A stretch of 64,000 nucleotides of DNA from Nocardia veterana NBRC 100344 (GCF_000308855.1 NZ_BAGM01000093.1:62001-126000); one strand, 5' to 3'; counted from the first letter of the stretch, positions 1 to 10,023 are shown. Made by a program: numbers and translations. The notes: generated by a model not told the origin, from the letters alone.

Positions 1-1356
1 GTGGTCGCGGTGATCGGTGACGGCGCGCTCACCGGCGGCGTGGCCTGGGAAGGACTGAACAACCTGGGCGCCTCCGGTCATCCGGTGGTGGTGGTGCTCA
101 ACGACAACGGAAGGTCCTACGACCCGACCGTCGGCGCACTCGCCGAACATCTGACGGCGCTGCGCGAGGGCGACACTGTCACCGGAAATCTGTTCGACGC
201 CCTGGGTTTCACGTATCTGGGGCCGGTGGACGGACATGATGTGAGCGCGCTCTGCGCCGCCCTGCACAAGGCCGCCGAATACGCCAAACCCGTTGTGGTG
301 CACGCCGTCACGGTCAAGGGGCGCGGCTTCGGGCCGGCGGAGGCCGACGAGGCCGACCGCATGCACGCCTGCGGGGTGATCGATCCGGTGACCGGAACGC
401 CCCGCAAGCCGCCGGCCCCGACCTGGACCGACGTCTTCGAGTCGGAGTTGGCGGCGATCGCGGGCGAACGGCCGGAGGTGGTCGCGTTGACCGCCGCCAT
501 GCGCCTGCCCACCGGGCTCGGCCGGATGTCACGCATCGCGCCGGAGCGGGTCTTCGATTCGGGCATCGCCGAACAGCATCTGCTGGCCTCCGCCGCCGGC
601 CTGGCCGCGGCCGGGATGCACCCCGTGGTCGCGGTGTACTCGACCTTCCTCAACCGCGCGATCGATCAGATACTGCTGGATATCGCCCTGCACGACCTAC
701 CGGTGACCCTGGCCCTGGATCGCGCCGGAGTGACCGGCCCGGACGGCCCGAGCCATCACGGCATATGGGATCTGGCACTGCTGACCTGTGTGCCGGGTAT
801 GCGGATCGCCTGTCCGCGCGATCCGAGCCGAATCCGGGATCTGCTGCGCGAGGCGGTGTCGGCCGCCGGGCCCACCACCGTGCGCTATCCCAAAGCCACT
901 GCGGGAGCGGATATTCCGCAGATCGCCCGGATGGACGGCATGGATATCCTGCATCGCGGCGCGCACCGCCCGCTGGACGTGCTCCTGGTCGCGGTCGGCC
1001 CGATGGCGGGGGCCTGCCTCCGCGCGGCGGAGGTCCTGACCCACAGCGGCCTGGGCGCCACGGTGGTCGACCCACGCTGGGTGTGGCCGATCAATCCGGG
1101 CCTGCCCGCGATCGCCGCGCGGCATCGGCTCACCGTCTGCGTCGAGGACGGGATCGCCGGAAACGGCGTCGGCGCCCAATTGATCCAGGCGATCGCCCGC
1201 GACGGCGGCGGGACGCACGCCCACGCGCTGGGGCTGCCGACCGACTTCATCGCCCACGCCTCCCGCGACCACATCCTGGCCGAATACGGACTCACCGGCG
1301 AGGGCATCGCCGCGGCGTGCCTGGAACGGTTACCCGCAACCGAGAGGATCCGATGA
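1..1356 (+). CDS. dxs: 1-deoxy-D-xylulose-5-phosphate synthase (partial, 5' end outside window)
   Basis: Thiamine-diphosphate enzyme that condenses pyruvate and glyceraldehyde 3-phosphate, the first step of the MEP isoprenoid pathway. The visible 451 residues are the C-terminal two thirds of a roughly 640-residue family. They contain the ThDP/Mg motif GDGALTGG (visible residues 6-13), NDNGRSY (34-40), the transketolase pyrimidine-binding domain with the catalytic-type Glu in GIAEQH (188-193), and the C-terminal transketolase domain from about residue 320. The first in-frame codon is GTG at base 1, but the family alignment shows the gene begins upstream. Its stop overlaps the start of ispG (ATGA), so the two are translationally coupled. 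The pair lies beside rlmN rather than with dxr, so it may be a second, pathway-dedicated dxs; that is inference. Confidence 0.93.
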   Translation: MVAVIGDGALTGGVAWEGLNNLGASGHPVVVVLNDNGRSYDPTVGALAEHLTALREGDTVTGNLFDALGFTYLGPVDGHDVSALCAALHKAAEYAKPVVVHAVTVKGRGFGPAEADEADRMHACGVIDPVTGTPRKPPAPTWTDVFESELAAIAGERPEVVALTAAMRLPTGLGRMSRIAPERVFDSGIAEQHLLASAAGLAAAGMHPVVAVYSTFLNRAIDQILLDIALHDLPVTLALDRAGVTGPDGPSHHGIWDLALLTCVPGMRIACPRDPSRIRDLLREAVSAAGPTTVRYPKATAGADIPQIARMDGMDILHRGAHRPLDVLLVAVGPMAGACLRAAEVLTHSGLGATVVDPRWVWPINPGLPAIAARHRLTVCVEDGIAGNGVGAQLIQAIARDGGGTHAHALGLPTDFIAHASRDHILAEYGLTGEGIAAACLERLPATERIR

Positions 1357-2470
1357 CAGCGGTATTCCTGTCCGAGCCCTCGACTCCGACCCTGCGACCG
1401 CGGCGGCAGAGCCGGCGCATCCAGGTCGGCTCGGTTCCGGTCGGCGGCGGAGCGCCGATATCCGTCCAATCGATGACCACCACCGTCACCGCCGATGTCG
1501 AGGCGACCCTGCGTCAGATCGCCGAGTTGACCGCTGCCGGTTGCGATATCGTCCGCGTCGCGGTGCCCTCCCAGGACGACTGCGACGCACTGCCGATCAT
1601 CGCGCGCCGCTCGGCCATTCCGGTGATCGCCGATATCCATTTCAATCCGCGCTACGTTTTCGCCGCCATCGACGCCGGCTGTGCGGGCGTGCGGGTGAAC
1701 CCGGGCAATATCCGGAAATTCGACGACAAGGTCCGGGAAATCGCCGCCGCCGCCGGGGCGGCACGGGTGCCGATCCGGATCGGGGTGAACGCCGGATCGC
1801 TCGACCAGCGGGTCCTGGCGCGCCACGGCGGCCGGGCCACCGCCCCGGCCCTGGTCGAATCGGCACTGTGGGAGGCCGGTCTGTTCGAGGAGCACGGCTT
1901 CACGGATCTGAAGATCTCGGTGAAGCACAACGATCCGCTCGTGATGATCCAGGCCTATCGACTGCTCGCGCAGCGCTGCGACTATCCGCTGCATCTCGGC
2001 GTCACCGAGGCCGGGCCACCGCTGCAGGGCACCGCGAAGTCGGCGAGCGCCTTCGGCATTCTGCTGTCGGAGGGCATCGGCGACACCATCCGGGTCTCCC
2101 TGTCCGCGCCGCCGGTGGAGGAGGTGAAGGTCGGCCACCACATCCTCGCCGGATTGGGCCTGCGGCCCCGCACCCTCGACATCGTGTCCTGTCCGACCTG
2201 CGGCCGCTGCCAGGTCGACGTCTTCGCATTGACCAAGCGGGTCGAAGAGGCCTTCCGCGACTTCCCGGCCCCGCTGCGGGTCGCGGTGATGGGCTGCATC
2301 GTCAACGGACCGGCGAGTCCCGGGAGGCCGATATCGGCGTGTCGGCGGGCAACCACAAGGGCCAGATCTTCGTTCGGGGCGAGGTGGTGCGGACGGTCTC
2401 GGAGTCGATGATCGTCGAGGCGCTGATCGAAGAGGCGCTGACCTTGATCGGCGAATCGCCGGAGCACTGA
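1353..2470 (+). pseudogene. ispG: 4-hydroxy-3-methylbut-2-en-1-yl diphosphate synthase, frameshifted
   Basis: IspG/GcpE reduces MEcPP to HMBPP with a [4Fe-4S] cluster. The ATG at 1353 overlaps the dxs stop. The frame encodes a typical IspG, including SVQSMTTT, the barrel, and the cluster cysteines in CPTCGRC and MGCIVNGP. Immediately after NGP (around 2310-2313) homology leaves this frame and resumes in the next one as [11 protein letters not shown] through EEALTLIG, ending at 2470. One G missing from the ccggcgag stretch explains the switch. Read literally, the frame runs to 2411 with an unrelated tail and loses the Glu of NGPGE, the fourth cluster ligand, plus the last 50 or so residues. 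Restored, the protein would be about 372 residues, close to family length. It is either a real inactivation of a duplicate ispG or a sequencing error. Confidence 0.85.
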
Positions 2471-2546
2471 CTCGGACATACCTCGCATACCACCCAACCT
2501 GCTGTGATGCACATTCGCTACAGACCTGCAGGATTGGACCTGCGGC

Positions 2547-2565
2547 GTAGGTATGCCTTACCTTT
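2547..2565 (+). promoter_or_regulatory. IdeR/DtxR-like iron box at the efeUO start
   Basis: The 19-mer GTAGGTATGCCTTACCTTT contains the inverted repeat AGGTA/TACCT and matches 13 of 19 positions of the mycobacterial IdeR consensus TTAGGTTAGGCTAACCTAA by my count. It spans the first possible ATG (2553) of the iron-permease gene, so bound repressor would block transcription start or elongation. This predicts iron repression of efeUO-efeB. Confidence 0.6.
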
Positions 2566-4760
2566 GGACGGTGAGCTGGGCCGAGGCTGTACCGAATCTG
2601 CTGATCTGCCTGCGGGAGGGCCTCGAGGCGGGACTCGTGGTGACGATCCTGCTGGCCGCCGTGCGCAAGACGTCGACGCCCGAACGCCCGGTCTCCGCCA
2701 CTCCGGTCTGGCTCGGCCTGCTCGGCGCGGTGTCGGTCGCGGCGAGCTTCGCCGCCGTGCTCACCTACTCCACCAGCGTGCTGTCGAATTCCGGACAGGA
2801 AATCGTCGGCGGCACGCTCAGCGTCATCGCCGTCGGGCTGGTCACCGCGATGGTGTTCTGGATGCGCCGCACCGCGGCCTCACTGTCCGGACATCTGCGC
2901 GGCGAGGTGGCCAGGGCCACCGCGATCGGCGCGGGTGCGCTGGCCGTCACCGCGTTCATGGCGGTCGGGCGCGAAGGTCTGGAATCGACGCTGTTCGTAT
3001 GGACCGCGGTCAAGGCCTCCGGCACCACCGTCGCACCCCTCGTCGGCGCCGTGCTGGGTTTCGCCGCCGCGGTGGTGCTGTGCTGGTTGCTGTACCGGCA
3101 GTCGGTGAAACTCAACCTCGGTGTCTTCTTCAACCGCACCGCGTTCGCGCTGATCGTCATCGCGGCCGGCGTGCTGTCCTACGGCCTCGGTGATCTGCAG
3201 GACGCCGGGATTCTGCCCGGGCGCCACTGGGTCGCCTTCGACCTGTCGGCACATCTCGACCCGAACTCCTGGTGGGTCTCGATCATCACCGGCATCACCG
3301 AACTCACCCCGCGCATGACGGTGCTGCAGGTCGTCGGCTGGGTCGTCTACTTGGCGGTGGTGATCCCGCTGTTCGTCCGGGCGGGGCGCCAGGCCGCGTC
3401 GAAGGCGCCGGCCGCGGCCGCACCGCCGGCCGCGGCCGCACCGGCAGGAGCCGCTGCTGCGACCGGTTCGACCGCTGCGGCTACCTCGACGGCGGCTCCT
3501 GCTCCGGCAGGTACCGAGCCGGGCTCGGCCGCACCGGCGACCCCGTCCGTCGAGCCCGAACACACGCCGGACTGGTGGGAGCGGGTCGCCGGGCCGCGAC
3601 CGGTGCTCGTCGGCGCGGTCCTGGTGCTGGTTCCGGCCATCGCCGCCGGGGTGGCGATCGCGATGCTGCCGTCGAGCGGTTCCGGCAAGGCCCAGGCGGT
3701 GTCGGTGACCGACAGCTCGTGCGCCGCGGAATGGAAGTCCGGCCGGGCCGGCACCCAGACGTTCGAAGTGCAGAACAAGACGTCCAAGGCCGGCGAGATC
3801 AACCTGGTGAACTCCGGTGGCGCGGTCGTCGGCGAAATCGAGACGATCGGACCCGCGACCACCGCCAATCTGACCGCGACCCTGAGCAACGGCACCTACA
3901 CCATGCAGTGTCTGATGTCCGGCAAGCCGGTGACCTCCTCGGCCGCGGTGCAGGTCAGCGGCGAAGCGGGCGACGCCCCACCGGCGGTCAAGCGCGTCAC
4001 CGAAGAGGATCTGAAGGCGCCGAACAGCGCCTACCAGGCGTATGCGGCCGGCGTACTGACCCGGCTCTCCGGCCGGGTCGACGCGATCGGCAACGACCTT
4101 CGAGGCGGCAATATCGCTGCTGCACAAGCCGATTGGCTGGCCGCGCAGCAGGAATGGGAACGGGTCGGGGCCTCCTACAACAGCTTCGGCGCCGCCGGCA
4201 CCGCGGTCTCGGGCCTGCCCGACGGACTGCCGGGCGGTGTGCAGGACTCCGATTTCACCGGTCTGCACCGCCTGGAGTACGGCCTGTGGCACGGGCAGCG
4301 GCCGGATCAGCTCCTGCCCGTAGTCGATCGGCTCCGCGGCGATATCGCACATATCCAGCAGAACCTGGGCAGTGACGACCTCGCGGGGGATCCGAAGAAT
4401 CTGCCGCTGCGGGCACACGAAATCCTCGAAGATGCCCAGCGCGACCATATTTCGGGTATCGACGACCAGGGCGCCGGCGCCGCGTATCCGATGACGCTCG
4501 CCGATATCGACGTCACCCGGTCCGTCCTCGATCAGCTCGCGCCGCTCATCGACCCCCGGGCGCCGCAACTGCGCGCCACGTTGCGCACTCGCCTCGACGA
4601 ATTGCAGGCGGCCGTGCAGGCCACCCAGGACCACAGCCACTGGCGGTCGCCGGCGCAGACTCCGCCCGCCGCCCGGCAGGCCGTCAACGCCCGCCTCGGC
4701 GCCGCCCTCGAGGAACTCGCCAAAGTTCCGCGACTGCTCGAAGTACCGATCTCGCACTGA
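2553..4760 (+). CDS. EfeU-EfeO fusion: FTR1-type iron permease with cupredoxin and M75 domains
   Basis: Predicted iron importer combining two components that are usually separate. Residues 1-275 are an FTR1/EfeU permease with both iron-binding REGLE motifs (21-25 and 140-144) and about seven membrane segments. An Ala/Pro-rich linker (about 278-340) leads to an extra membrane helix (about 349-370). After it comes a cupredoxin-like domain (about 380-470) and an EfeO/imelysin-type M75 domain with the GxHxxE motif in GLHRLEYG (from 570). Seven permease helices plus the extra helix would put the EfeO part outside the membrane, where EfeO works. ATG 2553 lies inside the iron box; GTG 2571 is an equally good start and keeps all domains. 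efeB follows after 37 bases, so the two likely form an operon. Confidence 0.88.
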   Translation: MPYLWTVSWAEAVPNLLICLREGLEAGLVVTILLAAVRKTSTPERPVSATPVWLGLLGAVSVAASFAAVLTYSTSVLSNSGQEIVGGTLSVIAVGLVTAMVFWMRRTAASLSGHLRGEVARATAIGAGALAVTAFMAVGREGLESTLFVWTAVKASGTTVAPLVGAVLGFAAAVVLCWLLYRQSVKLNLGVFFNRTAFALIVIAAGVLSYGLGDLQDAGILPGRHWVAFDLSAHLDPNSWWVSIITGITELTPRMTVLQVVGWVVYLAVVIPLFVRAGRQAASKAPAAAAPPAAAAPAGAAAATGSTAAATSTAAPAPAGTEPGSAAPATPSVEPEHTPDWWERVAGPRPVLVGAVLVLVPAIAAGVAIAMLPSSGSGKAQAVSVTDSSCAAEWKSGRAGTQTFEVQNKTSKAGEINLVNSGGAVVGEIETIGPATTANLTATLSNGTYTMQCLMSGKPVTSSAAVQVSGEAGDAPPAVKRVTEEDLKAPNSAYQAYAAGVLTRLSGRVDAIGNDLRGGNIAAAQADWLAAQQEWERVGASYNSFGAAGTAVSGLPDGLPGGVQDSDFTGLHRLEYGLWHGQRPDQLLPVVDRLRGDIAHIQQNLGSDDLAGDPKNLPLRAHEILEDAQRDHISGIDDQGAGAAYPMTLADIDVTRSVLDQLAPLIDPRAPQLRATLRTRLDELQAAVQATQDHSHWRSPAQTPPAARQAVNARLGAALEELAKVPRLLEVPISH

Positions 4761-4797
4761 TCATGCCGACCCACCGAACGACCAGTAAGGCTCCCCG

Positions 4798-6033
4798 ATG
4801 AATGTCAGCCGCCGCCGCTTCCTTTCCGGCGCCGCCGCCGGTGCCGCCGGAACCGCGCTGACCGCCGGCCTGCTCGCCGAGGGTGCGCGCAAGGATGCCG
4901 ACGCCGCCACCGTCGGCGCACCGAAGGCCGAACCGAGTTACCCCTTCCACGGCGAACATCAGGCGGGCATCCTCACTCCGGGCCCCGCCGCCAAGCAGAA
5001 CGCGGCCTGCTTCGCCGCCTTCGATGTCACCGCGCGCAGCCGTGCGGAATTGACCGAGGCGATGAAGACGCTCACCGCCCGGGCCCGCTTTCTCACCGCC
5101 GGTGGCACCCCGCCGGACCTGGGGCTGGGCGAACCCCCATCGGACAGTGCGGTACTCGGCCCGGAGGTGATCGCGGACGGGCTGACCGTCACCACCGGCG
5201 TGGGCGCGAGCCTGTTCGACGATCGCTTCGGGCTGGCCAAGGCCAAACCGGCCCGTCTCGCTCCGATGCGGATCTTCCCCAACGACACCCCGGACCCCGC
5301 CTGGATGCACGGCGATCTGCTGATCCAGCTGTGCGCTCACCACCCCGACACCGTCCACCACGCGTTGCGCGATATCACCCGCCAGACCCGTGGCGCCCTG
5401 CAATTGCGCTGGAAGATCGACGGCTACAACTCACCGCCTCGCCCCTCGGGGACCGGCCGGAACCTGTTGGGGTTCAAGGACGGTACCGCCAACCCGACCG
5501 GCGCCGAGGCCGAGTCACTGATCTGGACCGACGGCGACGGCGAACCGGATTGGACCCGCGGCGGCACCTATCAGGTGGTTCGCCTGATCCGCATGCTCGT
5601 CGAATTCTGGGACCGCGTCTCGATCAACGAGCAGGAGAACATGTTCGGCCGGCGCCGCGATTCCGGGGCACCGCTGGACGGCAATCAGGAATTCGACACC
5701 CCGAACTACGAGGCCGACCCCGAAGGTTCGGTCATCCCGCTGGACTCACATATTCGCCTGGCCAACCCCCGCACCCCGGAAACGGCCCGCCAGCAGCTGG
5801 TTCGCCGCTCCTACAATTACGACCTCGGCGTCGAACCCAACGGCAATATGGCCTCCGGCCACATCTTCACCTGCTTCCAGCAGGACGTGGTCCGCCAGTT
5901 CGAGGCCATCCAGACCAGATTGATCGACGAGCCCCTCACCGACTACGTTCAGCCGTTCGGCGGCGGGTATTTCTTCGCGCTGCCGGGCGTGCGCGACGAG
6001 AAGGATTGGTACGCACGGGCATTGCTGAGCTGA
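4798..6033 (+). CDS. efeB: EfeB, Tat-exported DyP-type heme peroxidase
   Basis: Dye-decolorizing peroxidase of the EfeUOB iron-uptake system, thought to act on ferrous iron or heme outside the membrane. The N-terminus carries a twin-arginine signal (SRRRFLSGAAAG) with a hydrophobic stretch and an Ala-rich cleavage region. The 411-residue length fits the family. The distal-site motif GFKDGTANP is present (225-233, catalytic-type Asp228), and His318 in DSHIRLANP is the expected proximal heme ligand. It lies 37 bases after the EfeU-EfeO fusion and is probably co-transcribed from the iron-box promoter. The SD before ATG 4798 is weak (aagg). The MFS gene downstream begins within 25-60 bases. Confidence 0.93.
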   Translation: MNVSRRRFLSGAAAGAAGTALTAGLLAEGARKDADAATVGAPKAEPSYPFHGEHQAGILTPGPAAKQNAACFAAFDVTARSRAELTEAMKTLTARARFLTAGGTPPDLGLGEPPSDSAVLGPEVIADGLTVTTGVGASLFDDRFGLAKAKPARLAPMRIFPNDTPDPAWMHGDLLIQLCAHHPDTVHHALRDITRQTRGALQLRWKIDGYNSPPRPSGTGRNLLGFKDGTANPTGAEAESLIWTDGDGEPDWTRGGTYQVVRLIRMLVEFWDRVSINEQENMFGRRRDSGAPLDGNQEFDTPNYEADPEGSVIPLDSHIRLANPRTPETARQQLVRRSYNYDLGVEPNGNMASGHIFTCFQQDVVRQFEAIQTRLIDEPLTDYVQPFGGGYFFALPGVRDEKDWYARALLS

Positions 6034-6058
6034 CCGCGGCGCCGGGCCCGCGCCCGAC

Positions 6059-7408
6059 TTGACGGCTCCGCAACCCGATCCGCAAAGTACCAGGGTGCCC
6101 GACACCACCGATATCGCCACCACGACGATCCGGAAAGTGACGGTTCGGCTGGTTCCGTTCCTCGGCCTGCTGTATTTCGTCAACTATCTGGACCGGGTGA
6201 ACATCGGATTCGCCGGGCCGTCCGGGATGAAGGACGATCTGGGGCTTTCGGAGACGGTCTTCGGGTTCGCGTCCGGCATCTTCTTTCTCGGCTACCTGGT
6301 GCTCGAGGTGCCGAGCAATCTGGCCCTGCACCGATTCGGCGCGCGGCGCTGGATCGCACGGATCATGCTCACCTGGGGCGTCATCGCGACGGCGATGGCC
6401 TTCGTCCCCAACCCGAGCGTGCTGATCCTGCTGCGCTTCGCGCTGGGGGTGGCCGAGGCGGGCTTCTTTCCGGGCATCCTGTTGTATCTGACCTACTGGT
6501 TCCCGCAACGGTATCGGGCCCGCATCGTCGCGCTGTTCATGGTCGCGGTGCCGGTGTCGACCGCACTGGGTTCCACCCTGTCCAGTCTGATCATCCGGTA
6601 CGGCGACGATGTGGTCGGGCTCAGCGGATGGCGATTCATGTTCCTGGTCCAGGGGCTGCCCGCCCTGCTGCTGGCCTTCGCGACCTGGTTCTACCTGACC
6701 GACCGCCCGGAGCGCGCCGGCTGGCTGACGCCGGGCGAACGGGATTGGCTGGCAGACGAACTCGCCGAGGAGCGGCGGTCGATCGAGCGCACCGAGCGGT
6801 GGACGATCCGCCGATCGCTCACCAGCCGCCGGGTTCTCGGCCTCGCGGCCATCTACGGCGGAATCGTCTACGGCCTGTACGCGCTCGGGTTCTTCCTGCC
6901 GACGATCGTGGCCGGGTTTCAGCAGCAGTACGGCACGCATTATTCGGTGGTGCAGCGTGGCCTCATCACGGCGATTCCATATGTGATCGGCGCGGTGGCG
7001 ATGGTGTGGTGGGGCCGCCACGGCGACCGCACCGGCGAGCGCCGGTGGCATGTCGCCCTTCCGGCCGTGATCGGCGGCGTGGCCATTCCGGTCGCGCTCT
7101 ACCTGAACAACCCGTTCGCGGCCATGACGGCGGTCACGGTGTGCGCGGTCGGGGTCCTGTCCGCCCTCCCCACCTTCTGGGCCCTGCCCGGCACCTTTCT
7201 CTCCGGTGCGGCCGCGGCCTCCGGCATCGCACTGATCAATTCGCTCGGCAACATCAGCGGATTCGCCGCCCCGTACATCACCGGGTGGCTTGCGGATCTG
7301 ACCGGAACCCAGCGGGCCGGTCTGTGGGTGGTGGGGGTGTCGATGGTCCTGGCCGGCCTGGGCGTGTTCGCCTTGCGGTCCGGACCGGCACGACAGCGCT
7401 CGGTCTAG
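6059..7408 (+). CDS. MFS transporter, anion:cation symporter (ACS)-like
   Basis: Twelve-helix major facilitator, about 449 residues. The N-terminal [12 protein letters not shown] and the loop after helix 2 ([16 protein letters not shown]) are typical of the ACS/tartrate-phthalate permease group, which usually moves organic anions; the substrate here is unknown. The longest frame starts at TTG 6059; GTG 6095 is a more conventional start and loses only 12 disordered residues. It follows efeB on the same strand, so it might be part of the iron-regulated transcript and move a ferric chelate or carboxylate, but that is inference. Its TAG stop overlaps the rlmN stop across a shared CTAG. Confidence 0.85.
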   Translation: MTAPQPDPQSTRVPDTTDIATTTIRKVTVRLVPFLGLLYFVNYLDRVNIGFAGPSGMKDDLGLSETVFGFASGIFFLGYLVLEVPSNLALHRFGARRWIARIMLTWGVIATAMAFVPNPSVLILLRFALGVAEAGFFPGILLYLTYWFPQRYRARIVALFMVAVPVSTALGSTLSSLIIRYGDDVVGLSGWRFMFLVQGLPALLLAFATWFYLTDRPERAGWLTPGERDWLADELAEERRSIERTERWTIRRSLTSRRVLGLAAIYGGIVYGLYALGFFLPTIVAGFQQQYGTHYSVVQRGLITAIPYVIGAVAMVWWGRHGDRTGERRWHVALPAVIGGVAIPVALYLNNPFAAMTAVTVCAVGVLSALPTFWALPGTFLSGAAAASGIALINSLGNISGFAAPYITGWLADLTGTQRAGLWVVGVSMVLAGLGVFALRSGPARQRSV

Positions 7409-8514
7409 CCCTCGGCCGCCAGCTGCCCGCAAGCCGCGGCGATCTCCTGGCCACGGGTATCGCGCACCGTGCACGGCACGCCTTGCGCCTCCACCCGCCG
7501 AACGAATTCGCGCTCAACGGGTTTGGGGGAAGCATCCCACTTGGAGCCCGGCGTCGGATTCAGCGGGATCAGATTCACATGTACCCGTGAACCCAGAGCC
7601 TTGTGCAGCTTCTGGCCGAGCATGTCCGCACGCCACGGCTGGTCGTTGATATCGCGGATCAGGGCGTACTCGACCGAGACCCGGCGGCCGGTCCGGTCGG
7701 CGTAATAACGTGCGGCGTCGAGGACTTCGGCGACCGACCAACGATTGTTGACCGGTACCAACGTGTCTCGCAGTTCGTCGTCGGGCGTGTGCAGCGAGAC
7801 GGCCAGGGTCACCGACAGGCCCTCGTCGGCCAGTTTGCGGATCGCGGGCGCCAGCCCGACGGTCGACACCACCACGTTGCGCTGCGAAATACCCAGGCCG
7901 TCCGGTGCGGGTGAGGTGATCCGCCGGACCGCTGCCACCACCCGCTTGTAGTTCGCGAGCGGCTCGCCCATCCCCATGAACACGATGTTCGACAACCGGC
8001 CGGGCCCGCCCGGCACCTCGCCGTCACGCAGCGCGGCGGCGGCCGCGCGCACCTGGTCGACGATTTCGGCGGTGGACAGGTTACGGTTCAACCCGCCCTG
8101 GCCGGTCGCGCAGAACGGGCAGGCCATCCCGCAGCCGGCCTGGCTGGAGATGCACAGGGTATTGCGGTCGGGATAGCGCATCAGCACGCTCTCCAGCAGG
8201 GTGCCGTCACCGGCGCGCCACAGCGTCTTGCGGGTGGTGCCCTCATCACACACCACCTGCCGCACCTCGCTGAGCAGCGGCGGGAACAGCGCCTCGGCGA
8301 TCTTCTCCCGCATCGGCTCCGGCAGATCGGTCATCTGCCGCGGATCGGCCTGCAACCGCCCGTAGTACTGTCGCGCGATCTGATCGGCCCGGAACTTGGG
8401 CAAACCCAGTTCCTGCACCACCTCCCGCCGCTGCGCCGCATCGAGGTCGGCGAGGTGCCGCGGTGGCATACCACGGCGCGGGGCATCGAAAACGAGCGGC
8501 AGGGAGGTAGTCAT
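7405..8514 (-). CDS. rlmN: Dual-specificity rRNA/tRNA adenine-C2 methyltransferase
   Basis: Radical-SAM enzyme that methylates C2 of A2503 in 23S rRNA and A37 in some tRNAs. The 369-residue protein has the iron-sulfur motif C128-x3-C132-x2-C135, the [10 protein letters not shown] motif, and Cys121 and Cys362 in the positions of the methyl-carrying and resolving cysteines. ATG 8514 is preceded by a clear SD (ggaaggg), so the longer upstream frame is not needed. The stop lies inside the palindrome CTAG shared with the convergent MFS gene. It starts the conserved actinobacterial run rlmN-cdsA-frr-pyrH. Confidence 0.97.
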   Translation of the reverse strand: MTTSLPLVFDAPRRGMPPRHLADLDAAQRREVVQELGLPKFRADQIARQYYGRLQADPRQMTDLPEPMREKIAEALFPPLLSEVRQVVCDEGTTRKTLWRAGDGTLLESVLMRYPDRNTLCISSQAGCGMACPFCATGQGGLNRNLSTAEIVDQVRAAAAALRDGEVPGGPGRLSNIVFMGMGEPLANYKRVVAAVRRITSPAPDGLGISQRNVVVSTVGLAPAIRKLADEGLSVTLAVSLHTPDDELRDTLVPVNNRWSVAEVLDAARYYADRTGRRVSVEYALIRDINDQPWRADMLGQKLHKALGSRVHVNLIPLNPTPGSKWDASPKPVEREFVRRVEAQGVPCTVRDTRGQEIAAACGQLAAEG

Positions 8515-8660
8515 AACCCTTCCAGTGTCCCACTGCCCGGCCGCGTCCGGGCATGCGGGCCGCGATATCCCCGTCACACCGGCACCGCACGCGACGGCGC
8601 AACCGAATCAGCGACCGCGAGATACGTGTACCGGACATAGCGATCGGGAATGATCGGAGT

Positions 8661-9008
8661 ATGACCAGCGACGCAGTACCCAGCCACGGACCGGAACCGG
8701 TACCGCACACCGACCCACCGCGCGTCGACACTCCCCCCGCGACCGCGCCCGCCCGCCGCAATCGGGCGCTGAAGACCCGTGCCGGGTACACATGGGTGGC
8801 GTTGGTCGCGGCCGCGATCATCGGGATCCTGCTGCTGATCTTCATCCTGCAGAATCTCGATCAGGTGCGGATCCACCTGTTCTTCTGGCAGTTCTCGCTG
8901 CCGCTCGGCGTCACACTGCTGCTGTCGGTGATCGCCGGGGCTCTGGTGATGGCACTGGCCGGCGGCTGGCGGATACTGCAGTTGCGCCGCGTCGCGAAGC
9001 GGCGCTGA
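8661..9008 (+). CDS. LapA/DUF1049-domain membrane protein
   Basis: Small membrane protein of 115 residues: a Pro-rich cytoplasmic N-terminus, two helices (about residues 44-66 and 80-101), and a basic tail (RRVAKRR). The segment between them (LQNLDQVRIHLFFWQFSLPLG) is characteristic of the LapA domain, linked in other bacteria to lipopolysaccharide or envelope assembly; its actinobacterial role is not known. ATG 8661 follows a short SD (ggag). The gene is divergent from rlmN and convergent with cdsA, 24 bases from its stop. Confidence 0.8.
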   Translation: MTSDAVPSHGPEPVPHTDPPRVDTPPATAPARRNRALKTRAGYTWVALVAAAIIGILLLIFILQNLDQVRIHLFFWQFSLPLGVTLLLSVIAGALVMALAGGWRILQLRRVAKRR

Positions 9009-9032
9009 AGCTACCGCGAAGCGGCGCCGAAC

Positions 9033-9968
9033 CTACAGCAGCGCGGTCAGCACCAGCCAGGACACGAAGGCCGAGGGCAGCATCGAGTCGAGCCGGTCCA
9101 TGATGCCGCCGTGCCCGGGCAGCAGCGTGCCCATATCCTTGATCCCCAATTCGCGTTTGATCTGGGATTCGATCAGATCGCCACCGGTGGCCACCAGCAC
9201 GATCGCGACACCCAGCAACACACCGATCATCGAATTGGCCTGCAGCAGCAGCGTCACCGTGAGCAGGCCGCCGATGATGCAGAACACCAGCGAGCCGCCG
9301 AAGCCCTCCCAGGATTTCTTGGGGCTGATCGCGGGCACCATCGGATGCCGGCCGAAGAGCACACCGGCGACATAGCCGCCGACATCGGAGCAGACCACCA
9401 GGATCATGAAGGTCAGCACCCGCAGGTTGCCGTCGTCCTGTTGCAGCATCAGCACCGCGAAGGAGGCCAGCAGCGGGATCCAGGAAACCACGAAAACGGT
9501 GATCGCGGTGTCACGCAAGAAGTTTCGCGGCGTCGCCGACAATCCGTGATCGAACAGCCGCCACGCCATGCACACCAGCGCGGTCGCCGCGAACGCGCCC
9601 ACCACCGCCTGGGAACCGTACGGCCAAGCCAGCCAGATCATGGCCTGACCGCCCACCAGCAACGGGATTCGCGGCACCAGCACGTCGGCCTCGCGCAGGC
9701 GCTTGGCCACCTCCCAGGTCGCGATCGCCATGGCGACCGCGATCACCCCGATGAGGACCTCGGGAACGAACAGCAGGATCGCGATCAGCGACGCGCCGAG
9801 ACCGACCCCCACCGCCAGCGCCGCCGGTAAATTGCGGCCGGCACGGGAGGATTTACCGCTCGGCTGCGCCGAGGGCGTTTCGGGAGCCGGTGTTGCACCG
9901 GCCGGGTCACTCACCGGCATCGTCTCGCCGGCTGCGGCTTCTTCCGCCACGATTGTCCCGTCGCTCAC
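9033..9968 (-). CDS. cdsA: Phosphatidate cytidylyltransferase
   Basis: Makes CDP-diacylglycerol from phosphatidic acid and CTP, the branch point for membrane phospholipids including PI and cardiolipin. The 311-residue protein has a variable Ala/Pro-rich N-terminus (about 50 residues), eight or so membrane helices, and the C-terminal family signature ESQIKRELGIKDMGTLLPGHGG followed by DRLDS. The start is GTG 9966-9968; an internal ATG at 9920 is possible because the N-terminus is not conserved. It lies downstream of frr in the conserved pyrH-frr-cdsA order. Confidence 0.95.
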   Translation of the reverse strand: MSDGTIVAEEAAAGETMPVSDPAGATPAPETPSAQPSGKSSRAGRNLPAALAVGVGLGASLIAILLFVPEVLIGVIAVAMAIATWEVAKRLREADVLVPRIPLLVGGQAMIWLAWPYGSQAVVGAFAATALVCMAWRLFDHGLSATPRNFLRDTAITVFVVSWIPLLASFAVLMLQQDDGNLRVLTFMILVVCSDVGGYVAGVLFGRHPMVPAISPKKSWEGFGGSLVFCIIGGLLTVTLLLQANSMIGVLLGVAIVLVATGGDLIESQIKRELGIKDMGTLLPGHGGIMDRLDSMLPSAFVSWLVLTALL

Positions 9969-10023
9969 TTATTCGTCCACTCCGTCCCCGTACCCGCTCG
10001 CCTCGTCGCGCCGGGTGCGAGTA

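Noticed and set aside
2504..3193. Alternative frame at the start of efeUO
   Set aside because: Arg/Gly-rich shadow composition; the FTR1 frame carries both REGLE motifs.
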